This document shows, one piece after another, positions 13,891 through 21,448 of a stretch of 34,623 nt of DNA. The position numbers and the translations under genes were made by a program. The stretch comes from a virus. Each line of letters opens with the position of its first letter. Position 1 is the first letter of the stretch. The notes under the pieces were generated by a model that saw only the letters and a program-made list of their open reading frames with translations, did not search any database and was not told where the DNA came from. The stretch lies in IMG/VR virus record IMGVR_UViG_3300048928_000668, positions 1 to 34,623 of that record. One strand, written 5' to 3'.

Positions 13891-16212
13891 TCACCACATC
13901 CAATAAAGCCGCTTGGACGGCCTACCCTTAGTCTCTCGCGTCTCGTCCTTGATCATCCCAGCGTCCACCATATCCTTCAGGATGTCGTCACGCTGCCGGC
14001 TCTCAATTCCCTTGACCTTGCGAGCCAGGATGCCGCGGGAAATCCCAGCCGTGCCCGCGTCACGGATCACCCGCTCAATGAGCTTGTAGTTCGCCTCGCG
14101 CTGGTTGTCGGCAAGCCGCGCCGTGACCTCCTTGATCATGTCGGCGGCACAGGTCCACGACAGCGACGCCGCCCACTCTAGGATCGACTCCGTGATGACG
14201 GGGCGCTCTGGATCCTGACCGATCGCCACAATCATGGCGAGCTTGATGGCGTTTTCCGCAATGCGCCTGACGAACGGCTTCGCCTCCGGTGCCACTTTGG
14301 CCTCGTGTTCGTCGATGCTGTGCTTGATGGCGGCAAACATCGACAGGGCGTCCGGCGTCCACGGCACGATCTTCGGCTTGTTCTCGCCGGGGCCACGGGT
14401 CTTCTTGACGATGCCCGACAGGTTGCCGGTTCGGCGCTGCACAACATCAATGCCAGCGACGCGCGACATGCGCAGCAGCAACTCGGCCGGCACGAGGCGA
14501 ACGTCGCGTTGCGGCTTAACCACGGGCGGCTTGTCGCCCTTGACGTAGAACAGCACCAGGCGCGGCAACAGACCGTCTTCCGCACTGGACGACGACAGGG
14601 CTGTCCAGAACTGGTCCGGGGTCGACGTTCCATGCACGCAGAGGTTCGGGTTGTAGATGCGCTTGGGCGGGCTGCCCCGATAAGCGGCGCCCTCAAAGAA
14701 CGTGCTGGACGCTGAGTAATAGTCACGCAAATCCGTTGAGATGGCTTTCTGGTGGGCTCCGGCCTTGCGATCAGTGATGTCGCGAATAAACCCACCGAAC
14801 TCGTCAATCTGGCAATTGATCGACGGATTTGCCTCGAGCACTTCGCGCAGGGCCGACGCCGACATGATGCGGGCCGGACCGCTGAACTCGTCGAACTGGC
14901 CCTGGCTCTCCATAAGCAGTCGCTTGATCTGGCTGCGGGCGTGCTCCTTGCCGAATCCGGAGTCAGCCAGCGCCACGGTGTATATGTTGGGGCGGGTGTC
15001 GCGGCTGCCGGTGGAGTAACGAGAGCCAGCCAGCGCCGCAACCAACGGCAAGACCGCGGCAAGAGCAAGGGGGCGGCTTGGCTGCTCGGCCGACGAGGTG
15101 ATCCAGTCAATCAGGTCTTCGACTAGGCCGCCGGGCGTGGTCATGGATTCCAGATCGCCGACAGCGTCGAGATGGTATTCTGCCGCCTCTTCTGGTTCGG
15201 CATAAAGCTCGGTCGGCACCAGTGCGGCGCGCTTGGCCTTCCCGTTTTCGATCAAGCGCGTGACATCAACCACGGGCCAGTTGTCGGTCTCGCGCTCTGG
15301 AATGACGCGCGGCTGCTTTATGCCCGCATCAAGTCCCCGCTTGATCTTGCGGCGGATTTCCTTCTCGCCATCCTTTGCCACCACACCATTGGCGTATGCC
15401 GCATCGAACAGTCCGGCCTCTGCCTCAGTACGCGAAAGCACCCCGGCACCGACAAGGGTGCCAAGGCTGAACGCGGATCGATTGACCGCCTCGCCGCGCC
15501 CACCCTGGCTGGTGTGGGCAAGCTCGTGCAACTCCTCAGACACAGCGCGCTCGACATAGGCCGAGTTGTCGCCGGCCTGATAGGTGTAGTCGGTATTGGT
15601 CGCTTCGCGCACGTCTTCGGGCGGCAGCACCAACTCGAGCAACCAGTCGGGGGCGTCCGGCACCGGTGGCAGGCCGGGCTCGTCCCAGTCGAGCCAGGTG
15701 TATTCCGCACCTGTGGCGAGCACCGAGCCGGGCATGATGACGTAGCCACCAGCCCCGCGCACGTCGATGCCGTCGCCCAGCTTGCCGCGGTTACGCACGC
15801 CGGGCACGTACCGAAAATAGTGATGCTCGCCGCCCCCAGCCGTCTTGGCCACGGCCGTGCGCGGCAGGTCGCCGTGCTTCGCCTCGAGCGCGGCAAGCGT
15901 GTGGTATCCGTTGACCACGTCGCCGTTGTCATCGGTGTGCACGTCGATGTCGATCACGAACGCACCCATCTGCTCGCCGGTGGGGGCGCCAACCATGGAT
16001 GTGGGAAAGCGCTCGCCGAACAAGATGCGAACGACTCGCTCGCTGGTGGTGGCACCCTTAAAACCGTTGCTCACGCGGGGCGTCTTGGCCTTCAGGACTT
16101 CGACTTCACCGGTTGCGGGATCGGTGTTACCGGTCTCCTCGTCCACCTCGCGGCACGGGAAAACGGGAATGCCGGCAGCGGTGTAGGACAGGGCTAGGTC
16201 TAGGGTGGTCAT
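13891..16212 (-). CDS. Bifunctional primase-polymerase / helicase-like replication protein
   Basis: A 773-aa protein, starting at ATG 16212 (MTTLDLALSYTAAGIPVFPC) with a TGATG overlap. The frame upstream is shadow. Residues 1-200 are a Prim-Pol domain: the SNGFKGAT block, catalytic VIDID (86-90) and the His-bearing GGGEHHYFRY (126-135). From about residue 350 it matches DUF3987-type phage primase/helicase proteins. A Walker A-like ADSGFGKEHA (416-425) has Glu where Thr/Ser is usual, and a Walker B-like QIDEFGGFIRD follows about 60 residues later. The last 60 residues form a winged helix (AGISRGILARKVKGIESRQRDDIL). It is probably the phage replication initiator and primase. The CACGAAAG array lies about 0.8 kb downstream. 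Confidence 0.88.
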   Translation of the reverse strand: MTTLDLALSYTAAGIPVFPCREVDEETGNTDPATGEVEVLKAKTPRVSNGFKGATTSERVVRILFGERFPTSMVGAPTGEQMGAFVIDIDVHTDDNGDVVNGYHTLAALEAKHGDLPRTAVAKTAGGGEHHYFRYVPGVRNRGKLGDGIDVRGAGGYVIMPGSVLATGAEYTWLDWDEPGLPPVPDAPDWLLELVLPPEDVREATNTDYTYQAGDNSAYVERAVSEELHELAHTSQGGRGEAVNRSAFSLGTLVGAGVLSRTEAEAGLFDAAYANGVVAKDGEKEIRRKIKRGLDAGIKQPRVIPERETDNWPVVDVTRLIENGKAKRAALVPTELYAEPEEAAEYHLDAVGDLESMTTPGGLVEDLIDWITSSAEQPSRPLALAAVLPLVAALAGSRYSTGSRDTRPNIYTVALADSGFGKEHARSQIKRLLMESQGQFDEFSGPARIMSASALREVLEANPSINCQIDEFGGFIRDITDRKAGAHQKAISTDLRDYYSASSTFFEGAAYRGSPPKRIYNPNLCVHGTSTPDQFWTALSSSSAEDGLLPRLVLFYVKGDKPPVVKPQRDVRLVPAELLLRMSRVAGIDVVQRRTGNLSGIVKKTRGPGENKPKIVPWTPDALSMFAAIKHSIDEHEAKVAPEAKPFVRRIAENAIKLAMIVAIGQDPERPVITESILEWAASLSWTCAADMIKEVTARLADNQREANYKLIERVIRDAGTAGISRGILARKVKGIESRQRDDILKDMVDAGMIKDETRETKGRPSKRLYWMW

Positions 16213-16568
16213 CAGAACGGCGTCCCTGTTTCGACGGCATCCCGAACCCCATCCCCGCATGCCGACCAGAGCTTGCGCACGAAGGCCTCGACGGTTTCGG
16301 ATTCCCACTCGCCCATGTCAGGGCCGTGCTTTTCGATGAATGGGGTGACGGCGTCGATCGCGTAGTCGACCGCGGCGCGCTCGTAGCCGTTGAAGTTGGT
16401 GATGTCTTTGATTTGGGTGAGCAAGGCCATGCACTCCGGGCAAAGGTATTTCGGGTCGTGGCGCGGCGGGTTACCGATGCCCAAGCCATGGGCGTGCCGG
16501 CCGCAGGTCAAACAGGCGGTTGGGTAGCCCGTTTTGTCCTGGGTGGGGCGGAAGGGTAGGACGGTCAT
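16212..16568 (-). CDS. Small zinc-binding protein between methyltransferase and primase
   Basis: A 118-aa protein starting at ATG 16568, overlapping the methyltransferase stop as ATGA. The frame is open much further upstream, but that part is arginine-rich shadow. CLTC (residues 19-22) and CPEC (43-46) form a two-knuckle zinc site within ACLTCGRHAHGLGIG and KYLCPECMALL. The C-terminal half is helical (YERAAVDYAIDAVTPFIEKHG, VEAFVRKLWSACGDG). The layout resembles small alphaproteobacterial phage proteins of the DUF6511 kind, but that name is tentative. Tight coupling to methyltransferase and primase genes suggests a DNA-metabolism role. Confidence 0.72.
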   Translation of the reverse strand: MTVLPFRPTQDKTGYPTACLTCGRHAHGLGIGNPPRHDPKYLCPECMALLTQIKDITNFNGYERAAVDYAIDAVTPFIEKHGPDMGEWESETVEAFVRKLWSACGDGVRDAVETGTPF

Positions 16569-17893
16569 GCGGCACCGGTGAACAGGTCGGGTGCGTTGTC
16601 GTTGGCGGGCTGCGGTTGCGGTGCAACTGCAGCGGGCTCGTGATCCACGATACCGCCGGCCATACGCAACACCGCCCAGGCAATCCGCGCCTCGGCGATC
16701 GGCATGTATTCGTCCTCGCGCTCGATGCCGACGAAGTTGAAGCCCTCCAACACAGCGGCCTTGCCCGTACTGCCGGAACCCATGAACGGATCCAGGATCG
16801 TGCCGCCCGGTGGTGTGATGAGCCGGCCAAGGTAGCGCATCAGGTCGGTTGGCTTGACTGTCGGGTGGATGTTGGCGCGGGGCTCGGGCTTGTAATCCGC
16901 ATCGCGTCGCGTGATGTGCTGGCCCGACGTTTCGGACACCATGCCTCCCGCCTGCTTCGGCAGATGCGCCAACCCCTCGTCGCGGTCCTTGCGACTGGCC
17001 TTGGCACAATAAAAAAAGCGGGCGGCGCTGCCGGAGTCACCATCAATGGCGGGCATGGGCGCAGCGTCCGCACCGTGATAGCCCATCAGGCCATGCTCAC
17101 CAGCCTTGCGACTACCCGACTTGGCATCAGGAAACGCTGCCAGCACTTCGTCGCTGCCGTCGTGGATTATGTTGGCGGGCCAGCGGCCGAGAATGTCTCG
17201 CTTATCGTGCGACTCTTCTCGCCTCTCTTCACAGGCCGCCCTTGCCAACTCGTTCTCGTTCCAAGGGCGTTGCCACCCTTCGTGCTTGTTTGTTGAAAGA
17301 GGAGGCCGTGCTGTAGGCCCATCAGTCGGCACCCGGCACCCATCAATGTTCAACGCCCCCACACCCCATTCGGCGAGGTTGCCCGCAATCGTCCCGGTCA
17401 GCGGCTTGCGCGCCAGACAGATCGGCTCCCATGCTGGCTTCAGCGCCGAGCCCCATCCCTGCCAGTCGCCGGTCTGGCTGTGCGACTTCGGAAAGCCCGA
17501 CCCATAGACCCAGCCCAACTGGTCCCGGATTTCAAATCCAGCATCTTCGATCGCGCAGACCAGCCGGTGATATGTCCGCGTGCCACCGAACGCGACGACA
17601 TGGCCGCCCGGCTTCAAGACGCGCAGGCACTCAGCCCAGAAGGTCTCGGCGAATGCAGTGTCCGCAACATCCCAATCCTTGCCCATGAACCCACGGGCGG
17701 CGCGGGCGAACGCACCGTCTGTTCCGTGCTTTGCGGCTGCCGAACCCGGCTTGCCGAAGCGCTTCTGGATGCTGACCAGTGCGTAAGGAGGATCGCAGAC
17801 AATGCTATCGATCGACGAGTCCGTCAGCGTCTTGAGCACGTCGCGGCTGTCGCCCTGGTGCAGGCGCACCTGGCCGTTGTTCATCTCGATCAT
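16565..17893 (-). CDS. Beta-class DNA methyltransferase (N6-adenine or N4-cytosine)
   Basis: A 442-aa enzyme that transfers a methyl group from AdoMet to a DNA amino group. Motif IV DPPY is at residues 34-37 near the N-terminus. The AdoMet motif I, LDPFMGSGSTGKAAVLEG, is near the C-terminus with NFVGIERED after it; this order defines the beta class. HPTVKPTDLMRYLGRL is the usual motif X region. The middle 200 residues should hold target recognition. ATG 17893 overlaps the GcrA-like stop as TGATG; a GTG one codon upstream and an ATG at 17884 are alternatives. The tail ends PQPANDNAPDLFTGAA, similar to the second methyltransferase. The target sequence cannot be predicted. Confidence 0.9.
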   Translation of the reverse strand: MIEMNNGQVRLHQGDSRDVLKTLTDSSIDSIVCDPPYALVSIQKRFGKPGSAAAKHGTDGAFARAARGFMGKDWDVADTAFAETFWAECLRVLKPGGHVVAFGGTRTYHRLVCAIEDAGFEIRDQLGWVYGSGFPKSHSQTGDWQGWGSALKPAWEPICLARKPLTGTIAGNLAEWGVGALNIDGCRVPTDGPTARPPLSTNKHEGWQRPWNENELARAACEERREESHDKRDILGRWPANIIHDGSDEVLAAFPDAKSGSRKAGEHGLMGYHGADAAPMPAIDGDSGSAARFFYCAKASRKDRDEGLAHLPKQAGGMVSETSGQHITRRDADYKPEPRANIHPTVKPTDLMRYLGRLITPPGGTILDPFMGSGSTGKAAVLEGFNFVGIEREDEYMPIAEARIAWAVLRMAGGIVDHEPAAVAPQPQPANDNAPDLFTGAA

Positions 17894-18411
17894 CACTCCG
17901 CCCCCTCAAAATGCTGCGCCTTGCCGCCATGCATCAGGGCGCGGCGATCATGCCGGTTGACGCCGGGCTGGATGGTCGGACGCTCGGGAATAGCAACCGG
18001 CTCAGGCCCTGCAGGGCGGTAGGCCTTGGCGTAGTGAGCCTCGCAGAACGACTTGGCGTGCACCTTGCCGCCGCAGCACGTCCGGTCGCGATCCGGGCCA
18101 ACTGGCCAAGCGCACTGGTCTTCCCGCCGGTCAAGCAGCGAAACCGGCTCCCCGATAGGCAGCCAGTTGTCCTCGGACACGGGCGGCTCGACGGGCAGTG
18201 CGACGCGGGGACGCTGGACCCGCTCGGAAATGGTAATGCGTGCGCGGTGAGCGACACCATGCACGGCATGGCGCGTGGTTGAGAGGATGGCGGCGATCTG
18301 GGTCGACGTGTGGCCGAGCCCGGCGAGCGCGCGGATAGCGGCGACGCGCTGGTCCTTGTCGAGGTCGGACCAGGTGGCGGGGGTGGCCCCAACGAACGAA
18401 GGCGCACTCAT
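17893..18411 (-). CDS. GcrA-like cell-cycle regulator homologue
   Basis: A 172-aa protein starting at ATG 18411 (MSAPSFVG), overlapping the upstream stop as ATGA. The N-terminal helices (WSDLDKDQRVAAIRALAGLG, then HTSTQIAAILSTTRHAVHGVAHRARI) match the GcrA HTH, where the second helix and AVxGxxHR are diagnostic. The C-terminal block CAWPVG followed by TCCGGKVHAKSFCEAHYAKAY matches the GcrA zinc-like Cys/His sigma-factor-binding domain. In alphaproteobacteria GcrA acts with sigma-70 at promoters carrying CcrM-methylated GANTC. Here the gene lies between two methyltransferase genes, suggesting a phage regulator that reads methylation or redirects host RNA polymerase; that role is inferred. Confidence 0.85.
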   Translation of the reverse strand: MSAPSFVGATPATWSDLDKDQRVAAIRALAGLGHTSTQIAAILSTTRHAVHGVAHRARITISERVQRPRVALPVEPPVSEDNWLPIGEPVSLLDRREDQCAWPVGPDRDRTCCGGKVHAKSFCEAHYAKAYRPAGPEPVAIPERPTIQPGVNRHDRRALMHGGKAQHFEGAE

Positions 18412-18599
18412 TCCCCACCCTCCAGCTTGTACTGGCGCACGATGCGCGTGACGAACATCGCCGGCGTTTCGGTCGGGCCCGGCCGCAGACACACAGTGTC
18501 CGCCACAGCCTTGATAGCCTCAAGGCTCACCGCTGGCGGCGGTGTAATTATTCCTTTCCGAATATCGGAAGGCACGGGAAAGGCGATGACGTTGTTCAT
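18408..18599 (-). CDS. Hypothetical 63-aa protein
   Basis: A small protein between the two methyltransferase-linked genes, with a GGAGC ribosome site 8 bases before ATG 18599 and an ATGA overlap with the GcrA-like gene. The sequence has a proline-rich middle (ITPPPAVSLEAIKAVADTVC) and a C-terminal basic helix (PAMFVTRIVRQYKLEGGE). No family is recognised. It starts 2 bases after the methyltransferase stop, so it is certainly co-transcribed. Confidence 0.62.
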   Translation of the reverse strand: MNNVIAFPVPSDIRKGIITPPPAVSLEAIKAVADTVCLRPGPTETPAMFVTRIVRQYKLEGGE

Positions 18600-18601
18600 G
18601 G

Positions 18602-19780
18602 CTAAGCTCCGATGGCGGTAAAGAGATCGCCACCAGCTTGCGCAGGAGGCAGGTTGTCGTTGGCTGGCTTTAGCTTTTTGGCTGACGGTGGAGCGTCAAT
18701 TCGGCTCCGAGCCATTGCGGCATATTCCGGGTTGAGTTCGATACCGATTGCGTTGCGCCCCAAGCGGGAAGCGACAAGTCCGGTCGTCCCTGTGCCGAAG
18801 AACGGGTCCAGCACCGTACCTCCAACAGGGCAGCCGGCCAGGATGCAAGGCTCGATAAGGTCTGGCGGGAAGGTCGCGAAGTGGGCGCCCTTAAATGGTT
18901 TGGTGGCTACGGTCCAAACGGAGCGCTTGTTGCGCTTCTCCGCCATCAGAAACTCGCGATAGTACCCACCAAGTGCGCCCTTCGCCTCGGCGGCAAGGGC
19001 TTGGATGGCAGGGTCGTTTTTCCCTGCACCATTTGTGGTGGTGAGAGCCTTACCAACATCCGAGATGCCTACCGACCGGATTGCTGCAATGTGCGCCTCG
19101 GTAAGCCCGGCTGCATGGGCTAACTCCATGGCGCGCTTGGCCTGTGGCCGATCACCTGCTTGAGCTTTACCCATTTGGTGGGTTGCTGTTTTCCCGCTGC
19201 TGAACGACGATCCGGCCCAGCCGCGGCTGGATGGCTCTTTGATCGCCTCGCCATCGAAGTAGTAACGTGGACTCTTGCTCATCAAGAAAATGTATTCGTG
19301 CGCCTTTGTGCATCGATCAGTCACCGACTCCGGCATAGGGCTCGGCTTGTGCCAGATGATGTCCTGACGAAGAATCCATCCATCGGCCTGAAGAGCCAAC
19401 GCAACGCGCCACGGGATGCCAATGAGGTTCTTATCCGGTAGCCCGGTAGCGCGCTTTCCGCGTCCTACCCCGGTATCTCCGTGCAGCGCCTTTGCTGATT
19501 TGCCACCAGTAGACCCGCCCCACTTTGAGTCGGACGCGTAACTGTCCCCAAGGTTCAGCCACAGAGTACCATCATCAGCCAGCACACGGCGCACCTCGCG
19601 GAACACGGCGACCATGCCGGCGACGAACTCGTCTGGCGTTGGTTCAAGCCCCATCTGCCCATCAACACCATAGTCGCGTAGTCCGAAGTAGGGCGGGCTG
19701 GTGACGCAGGTCTGCACGCTGCGCTCCGGTAGGGTGCGCAGTTGTTCGCGGCAGTCGCCAATTAGGATTTCTACGGTCAC
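18602..19780 (-). CDS. Beta-class DNA methyltransferase, TSPPY type
   Basis: A 392-aa enzyme starting with GTG at 19780 (VTVEILIGDCREQL), which overlaps the upstream stop as GTGA and has GGAAGG upstream. A much longer frame exists but is shadow sequence. Motif IV is TSPPYFGLRDYG (residues 27-38), the form common in N4-cytosine and some N6-adenine enzymes. Motif I LDPFFGTGTTGLVASRLGR lies near the C-terminus, with AIGIELNPEYAAMA after it. TPDEFVAGMVAVFREVRRVLADDGTLWLNLGD and DIIWHKPSPMPES are typical family blocks. The last 25 residues contain PANDNLPP and GGDLFTAIGA, echoing the tail of the other methyltransferase. Confidence 0.92.
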   Translation of the reverse strand: MTVEILIGDCREQLRTLPERSVQTCVTSPPYFGLRDYGVDGQMGLEPTPDEFVAGMVAVFREVRRVLADDGTLWLNLGDSYASDSKWGGSTGGKSAKALHGDTGVGRGKRATGLPDKNLIGIPWRVALALQADGWILRQDIIWHKPSPMPESVTDRCTKAHEYIFLMSKSPRYYFDGEAIKEPSSRGWAGSSFSSGKTATHQMGKAQAGDRPQAKRAMELAHAAGLTEAHIAAIRSVGISDVGKALTTTNGAGKNDPAIQALAAEAKGALGGYYREFLMAEKRNKRSVWTVATKPFKGAHFATFPPDLIEPCILAGCPVGGTVLDPFFGTGTTGLVASRLGRNAIGIELNPEYAAMARSRIDAPPSAKKLKPANDNLPPAQAGGDLFTAIGA

Positions 19781-19956
19781 GCTGCCATCCTTCCGTGACA
19801 AAACTCGACGGCCTCGCGCGCCAACTGGCGCAGGGTCTGTGCTTGGGCGCGCTGTGTGCGTGCCGCATGGTAGAGGCCGGCCGCAGCGTTGTCGCTGGCG
19901 CGGCGGTCCAGGGTATTGGCGCGGGCCCGGAGTTGGGCTGGGGTGGCGTAGGTCAT
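19777..19956 (-). CDS. Small helical protein upstream of the methyltransferase
   Basis: A 59-aa protein from ATG 19956 (MTYATPAQLRARANTL), overlapping the neighbours at both ends (ATGA upstream, GTGA downstream). It is nearly all helix, rich in Ala, Arg and Gln (RRASDNAAAGLYHAARTQRAQAQTLRQLAREAVEF), and could form a short coiled coil. The upstream extension of the frame is shadow. No family is recognised. Confidence 0.65.
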   Translation of the reverse strand: MTYATPAQLRARANTLDRRASDNAAAGLYHAARTQRAQAQTLRQLAREAVEFCHGRMAA

Positions 19957-20363
19957 GCGACACCGAGAGCGGCGCGGATGCTGCCGATAACGGCGCGCGT
20001 ATCCTCGACCGAGAGCACTGGAGTGATCGGCCAGTAAACGGGGCGATACACCTTGCCGCCGAAAACCTCCCAAATGGTTTTACCATCGGCGGATGCCCAT
20101 TGGATTTCGCGGGCGACGCCAGCTCCTATGCTGCCATCGGGGAAGCGCATGAATGCTAGGCTCCAGCACTCATCAACCACGCCCCTAAAGTAATCCATGC
20201 CATGCGCGGCATACCCCTTCTGGTGATGCGGCTGATCCGGGTTCTCGATGATTGTGTGCGGCTGGCAAATGTCGTCCAGTTCTTTGCGCAACGCCCGCAA
20301 AGCCACGGCCTGTCGCTCTGTTCCGTAATCGGTGATCGGATGAGCGAAATAGACTTTTCTCAT
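19953..20363 (-). CDS. Nucleoside deoxyribosyltransferase-like protein
   Basis: A 136-aa protein with the opening MRKVYFAHPITDYGTERQ, typical of the nucleoside 2-deoxyribosyltransferase-like Rossmann fold seen in phages. It also has a central YFRGVVDECWSLAFMRFPDGSIGAGVAREI, where the aspartate and the G-x-G-V-x-x-E block would bind nucleotide. The family exchanges or hydrolyses N-glycosidic bonds of deoxynucleosides, so a role in nucleotide salvage or base modification is plausible. It overlaps both neighbours by four bases. The family is assigned from fold-level motifs only; substrate is unknown. Confidence 0.65.
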   Translation of the reverse strand: MRKVYFAHPITDYGTERQAVALRALRKELDDICQPHTIIENPDQPHHQKGYAAHGMDYFRGVVDECWSLAFMRFPDGSIGAGVAREIQWASADGKTIWEVFGGKVYRPVYWPITPVLSVEDTRAVIGSIRAALGVA

Positions 20364-21208
20364 GCTGCGCGCTCACGAATGTTGTCGTTCGCACTGATGG
20401 CGCAGTCTCCCGCGCACATCGGCTGGAACAAATCGCCTTGCCCGATCAGTTTGCGACTGCGCGGAAAAGGGTCGCTCCAACCGAAGCCGTGTTTAGCGAT
20501 TGCTTCAGCTTCTAGACCGTCCAGCCATGCTCCCCACTTCGGGTAAAGTGCTGCCGCTTCTGCTCGTTCTGCTTTGGTTTGCATCGTTCCGCACATGCAC
20601 TCACCGGAACGGCATAACTGCCGAGCCACCGGGTTGATCGGAGTTCCTCTGTTGTCGAGGTATCCATCACGGTCCGCCTGCGTCCAGTTGTGGATCAGGT
20701 TCACCCAGATGTTTCCCGGTGCGCCGGGGTCTGCGCGCGACACCTGAAGGTTGTTCCTGCGGTTCTCGCTCTCGTCCTTGCGCGCACCGTTGAGTAGCAG
20801 GATCCGAACATCGCGCTTGCCTTGCCTGATGGCCTTGGAAATCGCTTTTCGAAATGGTCCGGCCTTCAGCACTCGATATGCGAACGCGTGGGCGCCAATA
20901 CCCTTGCCAAAAAAGCCTTTGCGAAGAACGTAGTCCTCGTAGGCGGTGCCAGCGTCTGCCTCAACCACATCCCCAAGCTGACCGTACGTTTCGTGGACAA
21001 ACTGCGTGGTCTCTGGAATGCCACACCGGGTGTTGCCATGCACAACCATGTCAATCTTGATGCCCAGCTCGCGCGCGACCTGATCGTTCGCGGCGCTATC
21101 CTTGCCTCCCGACACCATCGAAACAATGTGCGTCGGGCTGTGCTCGGCGATCGCCTGCTTGAGAATTGCGGCGCTGTCGCTGACTTTGTGACTGATGTTC
21201 AGTTCCAT
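20360..21208 (-). CDS. PAPS reductase / adenine nucleotide alpha hydrolase family protein
   Basis: A 282-aa protein starting at ATG 21208 (MELNISHKVSD), which overlaps the stop of the preceding small gene. The PP-loop SGGKDS at residues 33-38 binds ATP or an adenylylated substrate. LLNGARKDESENRRN (about 138-152) is the second conserved block of phage and Dnd-type members. Cysteines at 199, 204, 206, 265 and 269 could hold an iron-sulfur cluster, as in DndC. Family members activate sulfate or transfer sulfur. Phage versions beside methyltransferases may act in DNA or RNA modification, but no dndDE or iscS-like gene is present here. QGDLF at 257-261 resembles a sliding-clamp-binding motif. It ends ISANDNIRERAA. 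Confidence 0.82.
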   Translation of the reverse strand: MELNISHKVSDSAAILKQAIAEHSPTHIVSMVSGGKDSAANDQVARELGIKIDMVVHGNTRCGIPETTQFVHETYGQLGDVVEADAGTAYEDYVLRKGFFGKGIGAHAFAYRVLKAGPFRKAISKAIRQGKRDVRILLLNGARKDESENRRNNLQVSRADPGAPGNIWVNLIHNWTQADRDGYLDNRGTPINPVARQLCRSGECMCGTMQTKAERAEAAALYPKWGAWLDGLEAEAIAKHGFGWSDPFPRSRKLIGQGDLFQPMCAGDCAISANDNIRERAA

Positions 21209-21357
21209 CACTCTTCCACCCCAAGACCGATCGCCACAGCCTCGTAACAGACACGCGCTACTGCTGGCCGCGTCCACTTGGTGGGGCGCGGATGTGGTTT
21301 GGCCTTGTGGTCGGGCCGCTGGAACGGGGTTGCTGAAGCTTGGTAGGCCATAGCCAT
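21208..21357 (-). CDS. Small basic protein, first gene of the 21.4-13.9 kb operon
   Basis: A 49-aa frame (MAMAYQASATPFQRPDHKAK, then PHPRPTKWTRPAVARVCYEAVAIGLGVEE). AGAGGAG precedes ATG 21357, and its spacing actually suits the second ATG at 21351 better (8 bases). The stop overlaps the next ATG as TGATG, so coupling to the PAPS-reductase-like gene is clear. Proline and basic residues dominate the first half; the second half is a short helix. No family is recognised. It is too short for many gene finders, but the ribosome site and the overlap support it. Confidence 0.62.
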   Translation of the reverse strand: MAMAYQASATPFQRPDHKAKPHPRPTKWTRPAVARVCYEAVAIGLGVEE

Positions 21358-21383
21358 TTCTCCTCTGGCCGCTATTCGAATCT

Positions 21384-21441
21384 CACGAATATAGTCGCAT
21401 AATCGTCCCGGCCAAGCAAGCAGATTATGCGGTTAGGAATA
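21384..21441 (-). promoter_or_regulatory. Composite operator/promoter region of the 21.4-13.9 kb operon
   Basis: CACGAATATAGTCGCA at 21384-21399 matches 13 of 16 positions of the perfect palindrome at 12.27 kb. Sixteen bases upstream in the minus direction begins the same module as at 12306 (GCAAG, AGATTATGCG, TTAGG, AATA). A minus-strand promoter can be read as TTGGCC (21410-21415), 16 bases, TATATT (21388-21393), overlapping the operator. CGCATAATCT within the module is an alternative -10. Confidence 0.65.
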
Positions 21442-21448
21442 AATCAGG

